The notes: generated by a model from the sequence alone, not told the origin. Shown: positions 11,302 to 20,137, counted from the first letter of the stretch. The stretch is 64,000 nt of DNA from Novosphingobium sp. (GCA_024236175.1 JACKKY010000004.1:12501-76500); one strand, 5' to 3'. Program-made: numbers and translations.

Positions 11302-11315
11302 TGCGCTGCAGCGCA
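11302..11315. promoter_or_regulatory. 14-bp perfect palindrome upstream of the SulP gene
   Basis: TGCGCTGCAGCGCA is self-complementary and lies in the 124-base gap between the Atm1 stop and the SulP start. It could form part of a weak terminator for the exporter or an operator for the transporter. No T-run follows on the plus strand, so intrinsic termination is doubtful. Confidence 0.3.
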
Positions 11316-11386
11316 GCATCGGGCACAGACCCGCCACTGTTCCTGACGGCGACGCACGAGCGCCCCTTCCATTACTGGACGACTGA

Positions 11387-12874
11387 ATGACTTATCTCGC
11401 TGCGATGCGGCGCGATTGGACTTCCAATCCGCGCGCCGACATCCTTGCCGGCATCGTTGTGGCCCTGGCGCTGATTCCCGAGGCAATCGGCTTTTCCGTA
11501 ATCGCCGGGGTCGATCCACGTGTCGGGCTCTACGCTTCGGTCGCGATCGCGATCATCATTTCCTTCACGGGCGGCAGGCCGGGCATGATTTCGGCGGCAA
11601 CGGCCGCCGTGGCGGTGCTGGTAACGCCGCTCGTGCGCGAGCATGGCGTCGAATATCTGTTCGCCGCCACCATCCTGATGGGCGTGTTCCAGATCTTCGC
11701 CGGGATTCTCCGGCTCAATCTCGTCATGCAGTTCGTTTCGCGCTCGGTTATCACCGGCTTCGTCAACGCGCTCGCCATCCTGATCTTCATGGCACAGCTC
11801 CCCCAGCTCACGAACGTCAGCTGGCACACGTACGCCATGGTCGCCGGCGGACTGGCGATCATTTACCTGCTGCCGCGCATCACCAAGGCAGTACCGTCAC
11901 CGCTGGTCGCGATCCTCGTGCTCTCCGGCCTTTCGATCGGTCTCGACCTGCCCGTCCACACGGTCAGCGACATGGGGACGATACCCGAGGGCTTGCCCAC
12001 GCTGGTCCTGCCCAACGTCCCGCTCACCTTCGAAACCCTGCAGATCATCCTGCCCTATTCGCTGGCCATGGCCGCTGTCGGCCTGCTCGAATCGCTGCTG
12101 ACCGCCCAGATCGTCGACGACATGACCGACACAGACAGCTACAAGCGCTATGAATGCCGTGGCCAGGGCATCGCCAACATCGGAGCGGCGCTGGTCGGCG
12201 GCATGGGTGGCTGCGCGATGATCGGCCAGTCGGTCATCAACATTACCTCCGGCGGACGGGGTCGGCTCTCGACGCTGACCGCGGGCGTGGTGCTGCTCAT
12301 CCTGCTGGCGCTGCTCAGTCCCTTCGTCGCGCAGGTGCCGATGCCCGCGCTGGTCGCAGTGATGATCATGGTTTCGATCGGCACATTCAGCTGGAACTCG
12401 ATTCCCAACCTGCGCAATCACCCCTGGCAGAGTTCGGTGGTCATGGTCACGACGGTCGTGGTCGTCGTCGCCACTCACGACCTTTCACTGGGCGTGGCGG
12501 CCGGCGTGCTGCTTTCGGGCATCTTCTTCGCCCAGAAGGTCCAGCGCCTGTTCCATATCAAGCGCGAAGTCAGCGCGGACGTCCAGACCGCGACCTACCT
12601 CGTCTCGGGCGAGATATTCTTCGCCTCGGTCCATCGCTTCATCGAGCAGATGCTGGCCGAAAGGGAAACCGCGCCGAACGTGGTGATCGACATGAGCCGC
12701 GCCCACCTGTGGGACATCTCCTCGGTCGATGCGCTCGACAAGATCGTCGGCAAGCTGGACAGGGGCGGCAGCAGCGTGAAGGTCGTCGGCTACAACGAGG
12801 CGAGCGCCGACATCGTCGACAAGTTCGCGCTGCACGACAAGACCGGGTTCGAACTGGGGACGGTGCCGCACTGA
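11387..12874 (+). CDS. SulP-family anion transporter with STAS domain
   Basis: A 495-residue inner-membrane protein. It opens with the SulP pattern ADILAGIVVALALIPEAIGFS, followed by SVAIAIIISFTGGRPGMISAAT, about ten to twelve membrane segments, then a cytoplasmic STAS domain (about residues 395-490) with VVIDMSRAHLWDISSVDALDK. SulP proteins carry sulfate, bicarbonate or other anions; the substrate cannot be told here and no sulfur-assimilation gene is near. It ends 14 bases before the convergent DUF1737 gene. Confidence 0.9.
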   Translation: MTYLAAMRRDWTSNPRADILAGIVVALALIPEAIGFSVIAGVDPRVGLYASVAIAIIISFTGGRPGMISAATAAVAVLVTPLVREHGVEYLFAATILMGVFQIFAGILRLNLVMQFVSRSVITGFVNALAILIFMAQLPQLTNVSWHTYAMVAGGLAIIYLLPRITKAVPSPLVAILVLSGLSIGLDLPVHTVSDMGTIPEGLPTLVLPNVPLTFETLQIILPYSLAMAAVGLLESLLTAQIVDDMTDTDSYKRYECRGQGIANIGAALVGGMGGCAMIGQSVINITSGGRGRLSTLTAGVVLLILLALLSPFVAQVPMPALVAVMIMVSIGTFSWNSIPNLRNHPWQSSVVMVTTVVVVVATHDLSLGVAAGVLLSGIFFAQKVQRLFHIKREVSADVQTATYLVSGEIFFASVHRFIEQMLAERETAPNVVIDMSRAHLWDISSVDALDKIVGKLDRGGSSVKVVGYNEASADIVDKFALHDKTGFELGTVPH

Positions 12875-12887
12875 GCGGCCCGACGAG

Positions 12888-13091
12888 TCACCCTTTCACC
12901 ACGTCCGCGTCTTTCCAGACCACCGCCTGCGCCGCCTTCATGTACCCGCCGTCCGCGTCCCATGCGAGCGTGGGCGAGCCGTAAAGCCGCCAGCCCTGCT
13001 CTAGCGCTTCCGACACGCGGTCGCAGAAGGCGCGATCGTCCTTGCCGGTGAGCAATCGGTAGACGGGCTTGTCTTCGGGCGGGATGGACAT
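12888..13091 (-). CDS. DUF1737 domain protein
   Basis: A 67-residue protein starting MSIPPEDKPVYRLLTGKDD and containing the short DUF1737 pattern (YRLLTG ... V...L..GW.LYGSP). Family members are small and uncharacterised, usually one per genome. It lies 13 bases downstream of the SDR gene on the same strand and so is likely co-transcribed with it. Function unknown. Confidence 0.8.
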   Translation of the reverse strand: MSIPPEDKPVYRLLTGKDDRAFCDRVSEALEQGWRLYGSPTLAWDADGGYMKAAQAVVWKDADVVKG

Positions 13092-13104
13092 TGCTGATCG
13101 GCTC

Positions 13105-14016
13105 CTATTTCTCGACTCTGCTCCAGTAGCCCTCGGTCAGCGAAACCGGCCCCTTCTCCATGCCGAAGACACCGCAGGGCACCATCCGCTCCCGCAACTC
13201 GCTGTCGAAAGCGTCGGCCACTTGCTCGCCGGTCCAGCTCTCGCGATGGACCGGAGGCAGCAGCAGCGCCGGGTGGGTATAAAGCTGCAGGTCGCCCTGA
13301 TCCATCCGCAACAGCTGTCCGGTGACGCCCTCGGCGCGGTCGGAAAGCAGGAACTCGACCGCCGGCGAATTGGCCTCGGGCGGCTGGATCTGCGCGATCC
13401 GGGCCGCCAGCGTCTCCTTATCGAAATAGCCTTCCGCCGGCCTCGTCATCCGCGTCAGGCCGAACGGCGAGAGGCCGTTGACGCGCACGCCGGTACCTTC
13501 CAGCTCGATCGCCCAGGTATAGACCATGGAGGCGACAGCGCCCTTGGTGGCGCCGTAAACGGTCATGCCGTCCATCCCCATATGCGCGCCCGAGACGACG
13601 TTGACGATGGAGCCTGAGCCCTGCGCCCGCATCGGCTTCACCGCATGGGCGGTGCAATGCATCGGCCCCAGGACATTGGTCTGAAGCAGGTCGCGGGCGA
13701 CATCGGGCTCGAAATCCCAGACCTTGGCGAGATGAAACAGCCCGGCATTGTTCACGAGGCCGTCGATCTTACCGAAAGCCTCCAGGCAGCTTTCGATCAG
13801 CCGGCCCGCCTCTTCCCAGTCGCTTACGTCGGCCACGCAGGCGATGGCGTTTCCGCCTTCCTGCCTGATTTCCTCGGCGGTCCGCCCGGCCAGCTCCGGA
13901 TCGATATCGTTGACGACCACCGATGCGCCCTGACGGGCTGCCCCCTTGATGCAGGCGGCGCCGATCCCCTGCCCCGATCCGGTGATGACGACCGCCTTGC
14001 CGTCCAGCATGCCCAT
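13105..14016 (-). CDS. SDR-family oxidoreductase
   Basis: A 303-residue short-chain dehydrogenase. It shows the N-terminal nucleotide-binding GSGQGIGAA, NNAG at about residue 89, a catalytic Ser in NVVSGAH and YGATKGA for the Tyr-x-x-x-Lys pair. The cofactor Asp in VVVNDIDPE favours NAD over NADP. A C-terminal extension of about 60 residues goes beyond the usual 250. This resembles the HSD17B4-like or hydroxyacyl-type SDRs common in sphingomonad catabolism, but the substrate is unknown. It sits downstream of hslVU on the same strand with a 59-base gap. Confidence 0.85.
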   Translation of the reverse strand: MGMLDGKAVVITGSGQGIGAACIKGAARQGASVVVNDIDPELAGRTAEEIRQEGGNAIACVADVSDWEEAGRLIESCLEAFGKIDGLVNNAGLFHLAKVWDFEPDVARDLLQTNVLGPMHCTAHAVKPMRAQGSGSIVNVVSGAHMGMDGMTVYGATKGAVASMVYTWAIELEGTGVRVNGLSPFGLTRMTRPAEGYFDKETLAARIAQIQPPEANSPAVEFLLSDRAEGVTGQLLRMDQGDLQLYTHPALLLPPVHRESWTGEQVADAFDSELRERMVPCGVFGMEKGPVSLTEGYWSRVEK

Positions 14017-14075
14017 GGCCTCGCTCCTCTCCGCCGGTGTTCCGGCCGAGGTTCACGATAGGCCAATTGCCGGGG

Positions 14076-15377
14076 TCAGAGGATATATTTCGAGAGGTCG
14101 CTGTCCTTGGCGAGATCGGCGAGGCGCTCCTGCACGTAGGCGGCATCGATCGTCACCGTCTCGCCGACGCGATCCTCGGCTTCGAAACTCACTTCCTCGA
14201 GCAGTTTTTCCATCACCGTCTGCAGGCGCCGGGCGCCGATGTTCTCGACGCTTTCGTTCACCTGCGCCGCGATCTTCGCCACTTCGCCGATCGCATCGGC
14301 GGCGAAATCGAGAGTCACCTTCTCCGTGGAGATCAGCGCGCTGTATTGCTCGACGAGGTTGGCCCGGGTCTCGCACAGGATGCGCACGAAATCCTCTTCG
14401 GTGAGCGCTTTCAGCTCGACCCGGATCGGCAGGCGGCCCTGCAGTTCGGGCAGCATGTCCGACGGTTTGGCCACGTGGAAAGCGCCGCTGGCGATGAAAA
14501 GGACATGGTCGGTCTTCATCGGGCCGTACTTGGTCGCGACGGTGGTGCCCTCGATCAGCGGAAGCAGGTCGCGCTGCACGCCTTCGCGGCTCACCGACCC
14601 GCCGCGCACGTCGGAAACGGCGATCTTGTCGATCTCGTCCAGGAAGACGATGCCGTTGGTCTCGGCATTAGCCAGCGCGACCCGGGCGACGTCGTCCTGG
14701 TCCATGCGCTTTTCGGATTCCTCGTCGACCAGCTTGTCCCAGGCATCGGGCACTTTCAGCTTGCGCCGCTTGAGGTTCTGCTGGCCGAAAGCCTTGCCCA
14801 TGATGTCGGACAGGTTGATCATGCCGATCGAGCCGCCCATCCCGGGAATCTCCATCGGCATGGAGCCCGCATCCTCAACCTCGATCTCGACCTCGGTGTC
14901 GTTCATCGCATCCTCGACGACGCGCTGGCGGAAGCTTTCGCGCGTGGCTTCGGAAGCATGTTCGCCCACGAGCGCATTGAGAAGCCGCTCCATCGCCGCA
15001 TGCGACGCTGCTTCGCGAACGGCATCGCGGCGGCGGTCCTTCTCGAGCCGGATCGCTTCCTCGACGAGGTCGCGGGCGATCTGCTCGACGTCCCGGCCGA
15101 CATAGCCGACTTCGGTGAACTTGGTCGCCTCGACCTTCACGAAAGGCGCGTCGGCCAGCTTCGCAAGCCGCCGGCTGATCTCGGTCTTGCCGCAGCCGGT
15201 GGGGCCGATCATCAGGATGTTCTTGGGCGTCACCTCGTCCCGCAATTCGGGAGAAAGCCGCTGGCGGCGCCAGCGGTTGCGCAGCGCGACCGCCACGGCC
15301 CGCTTAGCCTCGGTCTGGCCGATGATGTGCTCGTCGAGCGCGGCGACGATCGCCTTGGGTGTGAGATTGTCGTTCAT
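14076..15377 (-). CDS. hslU: ATP-dependent protease ATPase subunit HslU
   Basis: A 433-residue AAA+ unfoldase that feeds substrates to the HslV peptidase in the cytoplasm. It has Walker A GPTGCGKT (residues 58-65), TEVGYVGRDVEQI, the I domain around residues 110-240, Walker B GIVFLDEIDKIA and the C-terminal LSKYIL, the tail that docks into HslV. Length equals the family norm. It starts 17 bases downstream of hslV, forming the usual hslVU operon. Confidence 0.98.
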   Translation of the reverse strand: MNDNLTPKAIVAALDEHIIGQTEAKRAVAVALRNRWRRQRLSPELRDEVTPKNILMIGPTGCGKTEISRRLAKLADAPFVKVEATKFTEVGYVGRDVEQIARDLVEEAIRLEKDRRRDAVREAASHAAMERLLNALVGEHASEATRESFRQRVVEDAMNDTEVEIEVEDAGSMPMEIPGMGGSIGMINLSDIMGKAFGQQNLKRRKLKVPDAWDKLVDEESEKRMDQDDVARVALANAETNGIVFLDEIDKIAVSDVRGGSVSREGVQRDLLPLIEGTTVATKYGPMKTDHVLFIASGAFHVAKPSDMLPELQGRLPIRVELKALTEEDFVRILCETRANLVEQYSALISTEKVTLDFAADAIGEVAKIAAQVNESVENIGARRLQTVMEKLLEEVSFEAEDRVGETVTIDAAYVQERLADLAKDSDLSKYIL

Positions 15378-15394
15378 GGAATTTCCGTTGGAGT

Positions 15395-15958
15395 TCAGCC
15401 GATGACCTCGACCGTCACCTGGTCGTTGGTGAAGACACAGACGTCCGCCGCAACCTGCATGGCGCGGCGGGCGATGGTTTCGGCGTCGTCTTCATACTCG
15501 GCAAGCGCGCGGGCGGCCGCGAGAGCGTAGTTCCCGCCCGAACCGATGCCCGCAATCCCGCCTTCCGGCTCGAGCACATCGCCGTTGCCGGTGAGAATCA
15601 GCATGGTCTCGGCATCGGCGACGATCATCAGCGCTTCGAGATTGCGCAGATACTTGTCCGTGCGCCAGTCCTTGGCGAGTTCGACCGCGGCGCGCATCAG
15701 CTGGCCGCGGTACTGCTCCAGCTTCTTCTCGAGCCGCTCGAAGAGAGTGAAAGCGTCCGCCGTGGCGCCCGCGAAACCGGCGATAACCTTCTCGCCCTCG
15801 CCAATGCGCCGGACCTTGCGGGCATTCGGCTTCATCACCGTGTTGCCCATGGTGACCTGACCATCACCGGCGATGACGGTCTTGCCGCCCTTCTTCACGC
15901 CGATGATGGTGGTGCCGTGCCACTGTGGAAGGCCGTGGCTCGCCAGATTGCTATCCAT
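15395..15958 (-). CDS. hslV: ATP-dependent protease peptidase subunit HslV
   Basis: A 187-residue proteasome-beta-like threonine peptidase. Thr16 in WHGTTIIGVKK is expected to become the N-terminal nucleophile after removal of a 15-residue propeptide, which is longer than the single Met of E. coli and normal for alphaproteobacteria. GDGQVTMG and GSGGNYALAAA are family signatures. The only in-frame start is ATG 15958. It has no Shine-Dalgarno, and a heat-shock promoter lies almost directly on it (see 15962-15991), so the message may be leaderless. Confidence 0.97.
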   Translation of the reverse strand: MDSNLASHGLPQWHGTTIIGVKKGGKTVIAGDGQVTMGNTVMKPNARKVRRIGEGEKVIAGFAGATADAFTLFERLEKKLEQYRGQLMRAAVELAKDWRTDKYLRNLEALMIVADAETMLILTGNGDVLEPEGGIAGIGSGGNYALAAARALAEYEDDAETIARRAMQVAADVCVFTNDQVTVEVIG

Positions 15959-15961
15959 TCG

Positions 15962-15991
15962 CGCGATATATGCCCCGCAGCGCCAGGTTCA
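15962..15991 (-). promoter_or_regulatory. RpoH (sigma32) heat-shock promoter of hslVU
   Basis: The minus strand has CTTG at 15991-15988, a 17-base spacer, then CATATATCG at 15970-15962. Alphaproteobacterial RpoH promoters have CTTG, 17-18 bases, then CYTATNT; this agrees except at the second base of the -10 element. hslVU is a classical heat-shock operon. The predicted start falls at about 15957-15959, that is on or beside the hslV ATG. Confidence 0.65.
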
Positions 15992-16008
15992 AGCAGAGGG
16001 TTGCCGTC

Positions 16009-16482
16009 CTACGGACCACCGCCGACGGGACCGGCGCCCGGAGCACCGACCGCTCCGACATTGCCGAACAGATCCTCAAGGAAGCTGCGATCACGGCCCA
16101 GCGTCGGCGTCTTGTCCCCTTCGGGGCTAATCCGCGCGACCTTCTCCATTCCGGCGCGGTCGACGCCGACCACATTGCCGGCATTGTCGAAACGGATCCG
16201 CAGGACCGTCTGCTTCTCGGTCCGTGTCTTGCGGAATGCCGGCTGCTTGGTGTCGATCGAAAGGTAGTACCAGTCCTTCTCGCCGAACTGGCTGACAAAG
16301 GTCGGGCGGCCAAGCGTACGCTCGACGGAAACCCGGTTGTCGATGCCCGGCTGCACCGCGTCGATCAGCGCCTGGTCCGCGATATAGCCGCGATGATTGC
16401 GAATCGAAGTGCAGCCGCCGGCCAGCAGGGCCAGTCCCAGCGATGCTCCCACGCACAATGCCAATCGCCTGCCAACGCGCAT
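16009..16482 (-). CDS. bamE: Outer membrane assembly lipoprotein BamE (SmpA/OmlA)
   Basis: A 157-residue lipoprotein. The signal peptide ends in LLAGGCTS with lipidated Cys24. The SmpA/OmlA core follows: HRGYIADQALIDAVQPG, VERTLGRPTF and WYYLSID. BamE is an accessory member of the BAM complex that inserts beta-barrel proteins in the outer membrane. The C-terminal tail is rich in Gly and Pro and has no known role. It lies 50 bases upstream of hslV on the same strand and is divergent from the chaperone gene that follows, a neighbourhood seen in other sphingomonads. Confidence 0.92.
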   Translation of the reverse strand: MRVGRRLALCVGASLGLALLAGGCTSIRNHRGYIADQALIDAVQPGIDNRVSVERTLGRPTFVSQFGEKDWYYLSIDTKQPAFRKTRTEKQTVLRIRFDNAGNVVGVDRAGMEKVARISPEGDKTPTLGRDRSFLEDLFGNVGAVGAPGAGPVGGGP

Positions 16483-16662
16483 TCACTATCTCCAATCGCC
16501 GGCGTTCAAGTCACACCAAAACCATCAAGGCGTTGCCAGCCGGGCGCACACGAGTGTAACGGCGAGCAGCCTTAAGCCGCCCTGCCCCATATCGCAATGC
16601 CATTGAGCCGGGGGAAATGGGCCGCGACGATTGAATTGCTCCTGAACAAGGGTTGCGTGCAA

Positions 16663-17190
16663 GTGTCCTTCCTCTCCCGCATTTTCGGCCGATCGGGCTT
16701 CCTGGGCAGCAAGGACGATCGCGCGCATGTTCGCCCCCTGTGGCACCATGTCGTCGCCATTGCGCGCGAACCGCGCTGGTACGCAGATTTCGGCGTGGCC
16801 GACACCGTGGGCGGTCGCTTCGACGCGATCACCCTGATCCTGTCGCTGGTGCTGTTGCGGATGGAGCGCGAGGAATCGCTGATCGAACCGTCGGTGCGGC
16901 TGACCGAGCTGTTCGTGGAGGACATGGACGGACAGCTGAGGCAGAACGGCATTGGCGACCTGGTTGTCGGCAAGCACATCGGTCGGCTGATGAGCGTACT
17001 CGGCGGCAGGCTCGGCGCAATCCGGGAAGCGCTGCCGCAAGGCGAAGATGCGCTGGCGCAAGTGGTCGCCCGCAACGTCACCCTGACCGACGGCGCCGAT
17101 CCGGCGAAACTGGCGCATGAGGCGAAGGAACTCGCGAATCGGCTGGAATGCCTGTCCGCGGACGAGATCATCGCGGCCGGTTTCAGATGA
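16663..17190 (+). CDS. Ubiquinol-cytochrome c chaperone (CBP3-like)
   Basis: About 175 residues from GTG 16663 (VSFLSRIFGRSG). The family pattern WHHVVAIAREPRWYADFGVADTVGGRFD is clear, followed by LTELFVEDMDGQLRQNGIGD. Mitochondrial Cbp3 helps make cytochrome b and assemble the bc1 complex; bacterial members of the same Pfam family are assumed to do likewise. The open frame reaches back to 16597, but those residues do not resemble the family, and GTG at 16657 is another possible start. The stop overlaps the yceD start (ATGA). Confidence 0.88.
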   Translation: MSFLSRIFGRSGFLGSKDDRAHVRPLWHHVVAIAREPRWYADFGVADTVGGRFDAITLILSLVLLRMEREESLIEPSVRLTELFVEDMDGQLRQNGIGDLVVGKHIGRLMSVLGGRLGAIREALPQGEDALAQVVARNVTLTDGADPAKLAHEAKELANRLECLSADEIIAAGFR

Positions 17191-17705
17191 ACGCCTCTCC
17201 GGAGTTTTCCCGACCCGTCGATATTCGCGAGGTCGACGCCCGACCGCTGGAGATCGCCGCCGGCGAAGCCGAACGCGCAGCGCTTGCCGCTCGCTTCGAA
17301 CTGGTGAAAATCGACCGCCTGGAGGCCGAAGTGGCTCTGGAACGCAACGGCGATGCCGTGAACGCGACCGGAACCCTCGAGGCCGATATAGTGCAGACCT
17401 GCGCAGTTTCGGCGGAAGACCTTCCTGTATCCATCCGCGAGCCGCTCTCTTTCCGCTTCGTGCCGGAATCGGCCGCGCACAGCCCCGATGAAGAGATCGA
17501 GCTCGACGCGAACGAGCTGGACGAAATCGAATACACAGGGACGAGCTTCGATCTGGGCGAAGCGATCGCGCAGAGCCTGGCGCTGGCTATCGATCCCTTT
17601 GCGACGGGCGAGGGAGCCGAAGAAGCGCGCCGCCGGTCGGGCATTGTCACCCCTGAAGACGCAGGGCCGTTCGCGGCGCTACGGCAACTGAAGCCGAAGG
17701 ATTGA
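17187..17705 (+). CDS. yceD: YceD family protein (DUF177)
   Basis: A 172-residue protein from ATG 17187, four bases into the end of the previous gene. The core pattern TGTLEADIVQTCAVSAEDLPVS and the acidic DEEIELDANELDEIEY are typical of DUF177. Relatives often lie before rpmF and in plants and E. coli affect 23S rRNA maturation or ribosome levels. Here no rpmF follows; the neighbour is the convergent ssb gene. Confidence 0.9.
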   Translation: MNASPEFSRPVDIREVDARPLEIAAGEAERAALAARFELVKIDRLEAEVALERNGDAVNATGTLEADIVQTCAVSAEDLPVSIREPLSFRFVPESAAHSPDEEIELDANELDEIEYTGTSFDLGEAIAQSLALAIDPFATGEGAEEARRRSGIVTPEDAGPFAALRQLKPKD

Positions 17706-17717
17706 AGGCTGAATCGG

Positions 17718-17734
17718 GGGAGCCACGCGCTCCC
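17718..17734. terminator. Hairpin between convergent yceD and ssb
   Basis: GGGAGC-CACGC-GCTCCC gives a perfect 6-bp GC-rich stem with a 5-base loop, 13 bases after the yceD stop and about 57 bases past the ssb stop on the other strand. It lacks a T-run on the plus strand, so it may only assist termination or protect the message end. Confidence 0.4.
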
Positions 17735-17790
17735 TCACGTCCGGTTGCCTGCCGCTTCACCGCAAGCCGGCGAGCGGAAAAACCAACAGA

Positions 17791-18282
17791 TCAGAACGGG
17801 ATGTCGTCGTCGAGATCCTCGGCGAGATCGTGGTGGGGCTGCGAGCCGCCCGGAGCAGGAGATCCGCCCCAGTCGCTGGCCCCCCTGCCGCCTTCATCCC
17901 ATCCGCCGCCGCGCTGGGCGCCACCGCCGGAACGGCCGTCAAGCATGGTCAGGGTCGCGCCGGGTCCTTGCAGAACGACCTCGGTGGTATAGCGGTCCTG
18001 CCCATCCTGGCCTTGCCACTTGCGGGTGCGAAGCTGTCCTTCGATGTAGACCTTGCTGCCCTTGCGCAGGAAGCGCTCGGCAACGCCGACGAGACCGTCG
18101 GAAAAGATCGCGACGCTATGCCACTCGGTGCGTTCCTGTCGCTCGCCGGTGTTGCGATCCTTCCAGCTCTCGGTGGTCGCAACCCGCAGGTTGCAGACGC
18201 GGCCACCGTTCTGGAAGTTGCGCACTTCGGGATCGGCACCGAGATTGCCGATGAGAATGACCTTGTTGACGCTGCCTGCCAT
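17791..18282 (-). CDS. ssb: Single-stranded DNA-binding protein
   Basis: A 163-residue SSB. The OB-fold domain (residues 1-115) begins MAGSVNKVILIGNLGADPEV and has RTEWHSVAIF and VYIEGQLRTRKWQ. A Gly-rich linker follows, then the acidic tip DDDIPF that binds partner proteins such as DNA polymerase III chi and RecO. The start at 18282 is fixed by homology; the open frame extends upstream without family resemblance. It acts as a tetramer in replication, repair and recombination. Confidence 0.97.
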   Translation of the reverse strand: MAGSVNKVILIGNLGADPEVRNFQNGGRVCNLRVATTESWKDRNTGERQERTEWHSVAIFSDGLVGVAERFLRKGSKVYIEGQLRTRKWQGQDGQDRYTTEVVLQGPGATLTMLDGRSGGGAQRGGGWDEGGRGASDWGGSPAPGGSQPHHDLAEDLDDDIPF

Positions 18283-18802
18283 CGAATCGAATTCCTCTTG
18301 CTGTGGTGACACGCGTAAACGCCGCGCGCCGCAACGGCCACCCGTTGGTCCGGCCTTTCCCACATCCCTTTCCCGCAGCTGCGCGGGCTCCGCAAGACCT
18401 GCTGACTTTCGACGCAGGCTAGGTTCAGGGCGGCGACCTCGAATCCGATTTCGAGTCCGCGTCTGACTGGCAGAGCCCGACTCTGAGGCGCCATGTCCAG
18501 CCAAAGCCGAGGATGTCACATCACGGACACCGAAAGCCAGAAAAAACAGGCCTGCCGGGAATCGTGGATGCGATCCGCCCGCTCGGGAGCGGCGGCGATA
18601 CAGAGCCTCCCAGCACATTGCTTTGCAATGCAGAGACTTAGTCACAACACCCTGAGTTGTTACGACCAGTTCCGCATTTATGTTTCGCCAGAACCTTATC
18701 CAGAATCTCCGTAGTCGTCGCAATTTGCGTTTTACCGTTCCGCAATGCGGAGAAGATTAGCCCCAATGCCTGCCAGGCTCCGGAACGGGAACGAGGGACG
18801 CA
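18283..18802. other. 520-base intergenic region between divergent ssb and HD-GYP gene
   Basis: No supported gene is seen; short frames on both strands lack homology and ribosome sites. The left half is GC-rich. The right half (from about 18610) is less so and holds two small hairpins, CATTGC-TTT-GCAATG (18616-18630) and TCCGC-AAT-GCGGA (18739-18751). The second lies about 50 bases upstream of the HD-GYP start and may mark its control region. Promoters for both genes must lie here but none stands out. Confidence 0.5.
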
Positions 18803-20107
18803 GTGCTCAAACGGGTCAAGATATCTGACGTCGAATTAGGAATGTTCGTTCACAAGCTGGAAGGCAGCTGGTTCAAACATCCCTTCTGGAAGTCGCGCTT
18901 CCTGCTCGAGGAAGCGGACATGCTGGCGGATCTGAGGGCGAGCGAACTCAGTTCGGTCATCATCGACACGTCAAAGGGACGGGATTTGCGCCCGCGTACG
19001 GCCGGGCCCGCCTTAACACAGGCGCCCCAACCGACATCGAACAGCATTGTCCGCCCTGCATTGGGGCAACAGCAGCGCCGGTTCCAGTCGGCGCCGGCCG
19101 CATCGTCGAACTCCGCCGAACTTCGCTCCACCACGCCGCACAGCATGGGGCGCGAATTCGGACTGGCCAGTCGCGTCGTAGGCCGTTCGCAAAAAGTCGT
19201 CTCGAAAGTGTTTCTCGAAAGCCGGCTGGGCAAGTCGATCAAGACCGCCGAGATCGAACCGGTTATCGAGGACATCTTCTCCTCGATCCAGCGCCAGCCG
19301 CACGCGTTCAACGGACTCATGCGCTGCAAACGCGACATCGAGCAGGTCTATCGCCATGCGCTGTCGATGAGCGCTCTCATGATCACGCTCGCCCGGCAGA
19401 TGAAACTCTCGCCCGACGCCATTCGCCAGGCGGGCATGGCCGGACTTCTCAAGGACGTGGGCATCGCCCTCGTGCCCGACAACGAGAATGGCCAGCCAAC
19501 CGATCTGGCCGCCGTTCACGACGCCGACCGCACCTGCGACCACACCATTCTGGGGCACGACTACCTGAAGCTTGGCGGTGACCTTCCCGAAGGCGTCCTC
19601 GAGGCCACGCTGCAGCACCACGAAAGGCTCGACGGCAGCGGGTACCCCCAACACCTGCAAGGGGACGATATCGGCATCATGGCCCGGATGGCAGCCATAT
19701 GCGACGTATACGACGACCTCGTCACCGACCACCAGAGCCACCCCGGGATCGAACCGTCGGCAGCGATCGAGGAACTGCTGAACGCTCAAGGGAAATTCGA
19801 CCCGGCTATCCTTAAACAATTCATCGACGCGCTGGGCATCTATCCGATCGGTTCAGTGGTTCGCCTGCGCACCAACCGCCTCGCGCTGGTAGTCAACCAG
19901 GATCCCGCCGACGGAGCCCGCCCGCTGGTGCGCGTGTTCTATTCGATCGGTGAAAAGCGGCTGATCCGTCCGCAGGACATCGCTCTGGCTCAATGCTTCG
20001 GCGAGGATGCCATTGAAGGCGCGGCCGATCCCGCCGTCTATGGCATCGCCGACTTCCCCCAGTTGCGCGAACGGCTGTTTGCCGCTGCTGCCAAGGCGGA
20101 CTTGTAG
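18803..20107 (+). CDS. HD-GYP domain protein with DUF3391, degenerate HD motif
   Basis: A 434-residue protein from GTG 18803 with GAGG upstream. The N-terminal DUF3391 (MLKRVKISDVELGMFVHKLE) and an HD-GYP domain (about residues 180-350) are clear. HHERLDGSGYP (residues 272-282) is intact. The first motif, normally LLHDIGK, reads LLKDVGI: Lys217 replaces the metal-binding His, though Asp218 remains, and Ile222 replaces the Lys. HD-GYP proteins hydrolyse cyclic di-GMP; loss of the HD His suggests weak or no activity and perhaps a binding role. It converges on feoB. Confidence 0.9.
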   Translation: MLKRVKISDVELGMFVHKLEGSWFKHPFWKSRFLLEEADMLADLRASELSSVIIDTSKGRDLRPRTAGPALTQAPQPTSNSIVRPALGQQQRRFQSAPAASSNSAELRSTTPHSMGREFGLASRVVGRSQKVVSKVFLESRLGKSIKTAEIEPVIEDIFSSIQRQPHAFNGLMRCKRDIEQVYRHALSMSALMITLARQMKLSPDAIRQAGMAGLLKDVGIALVPDNENGQPTDLAAVHDADRTCDHTILGHDYLKLGGDLPEGVLEATLQHHERLDGSGYPQHLQGDDIGIMARMAAICDVYDDLVTDHQSHPGIEPSAAIEELLNAQGKFDPAILKQFIDALGIYPIGSVVRLRTNRLALVVNQDPADGARPLVRVFYSIGEKRLIRPQDIALAQCFGEDAIEGAADPAVYGIADFPQLRERLFAAAAKADL

Positions 20108-20137
20108 AATCTCGGCAGGGCCTGAGGCTGAATTCCG

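Noticed and set aside
17718..17734. Strong bidirectional terminator between yceD and ssb
   Set aside because: The stem is good but no T-run follows on the plus strand, so it is listed only as a hairpin of low confidence.
18493..18714. 73-codon frame in the ssb / HD-GYP gap
   Set aside because: No ribosome site, no family, odd composition; more likely non-coding.
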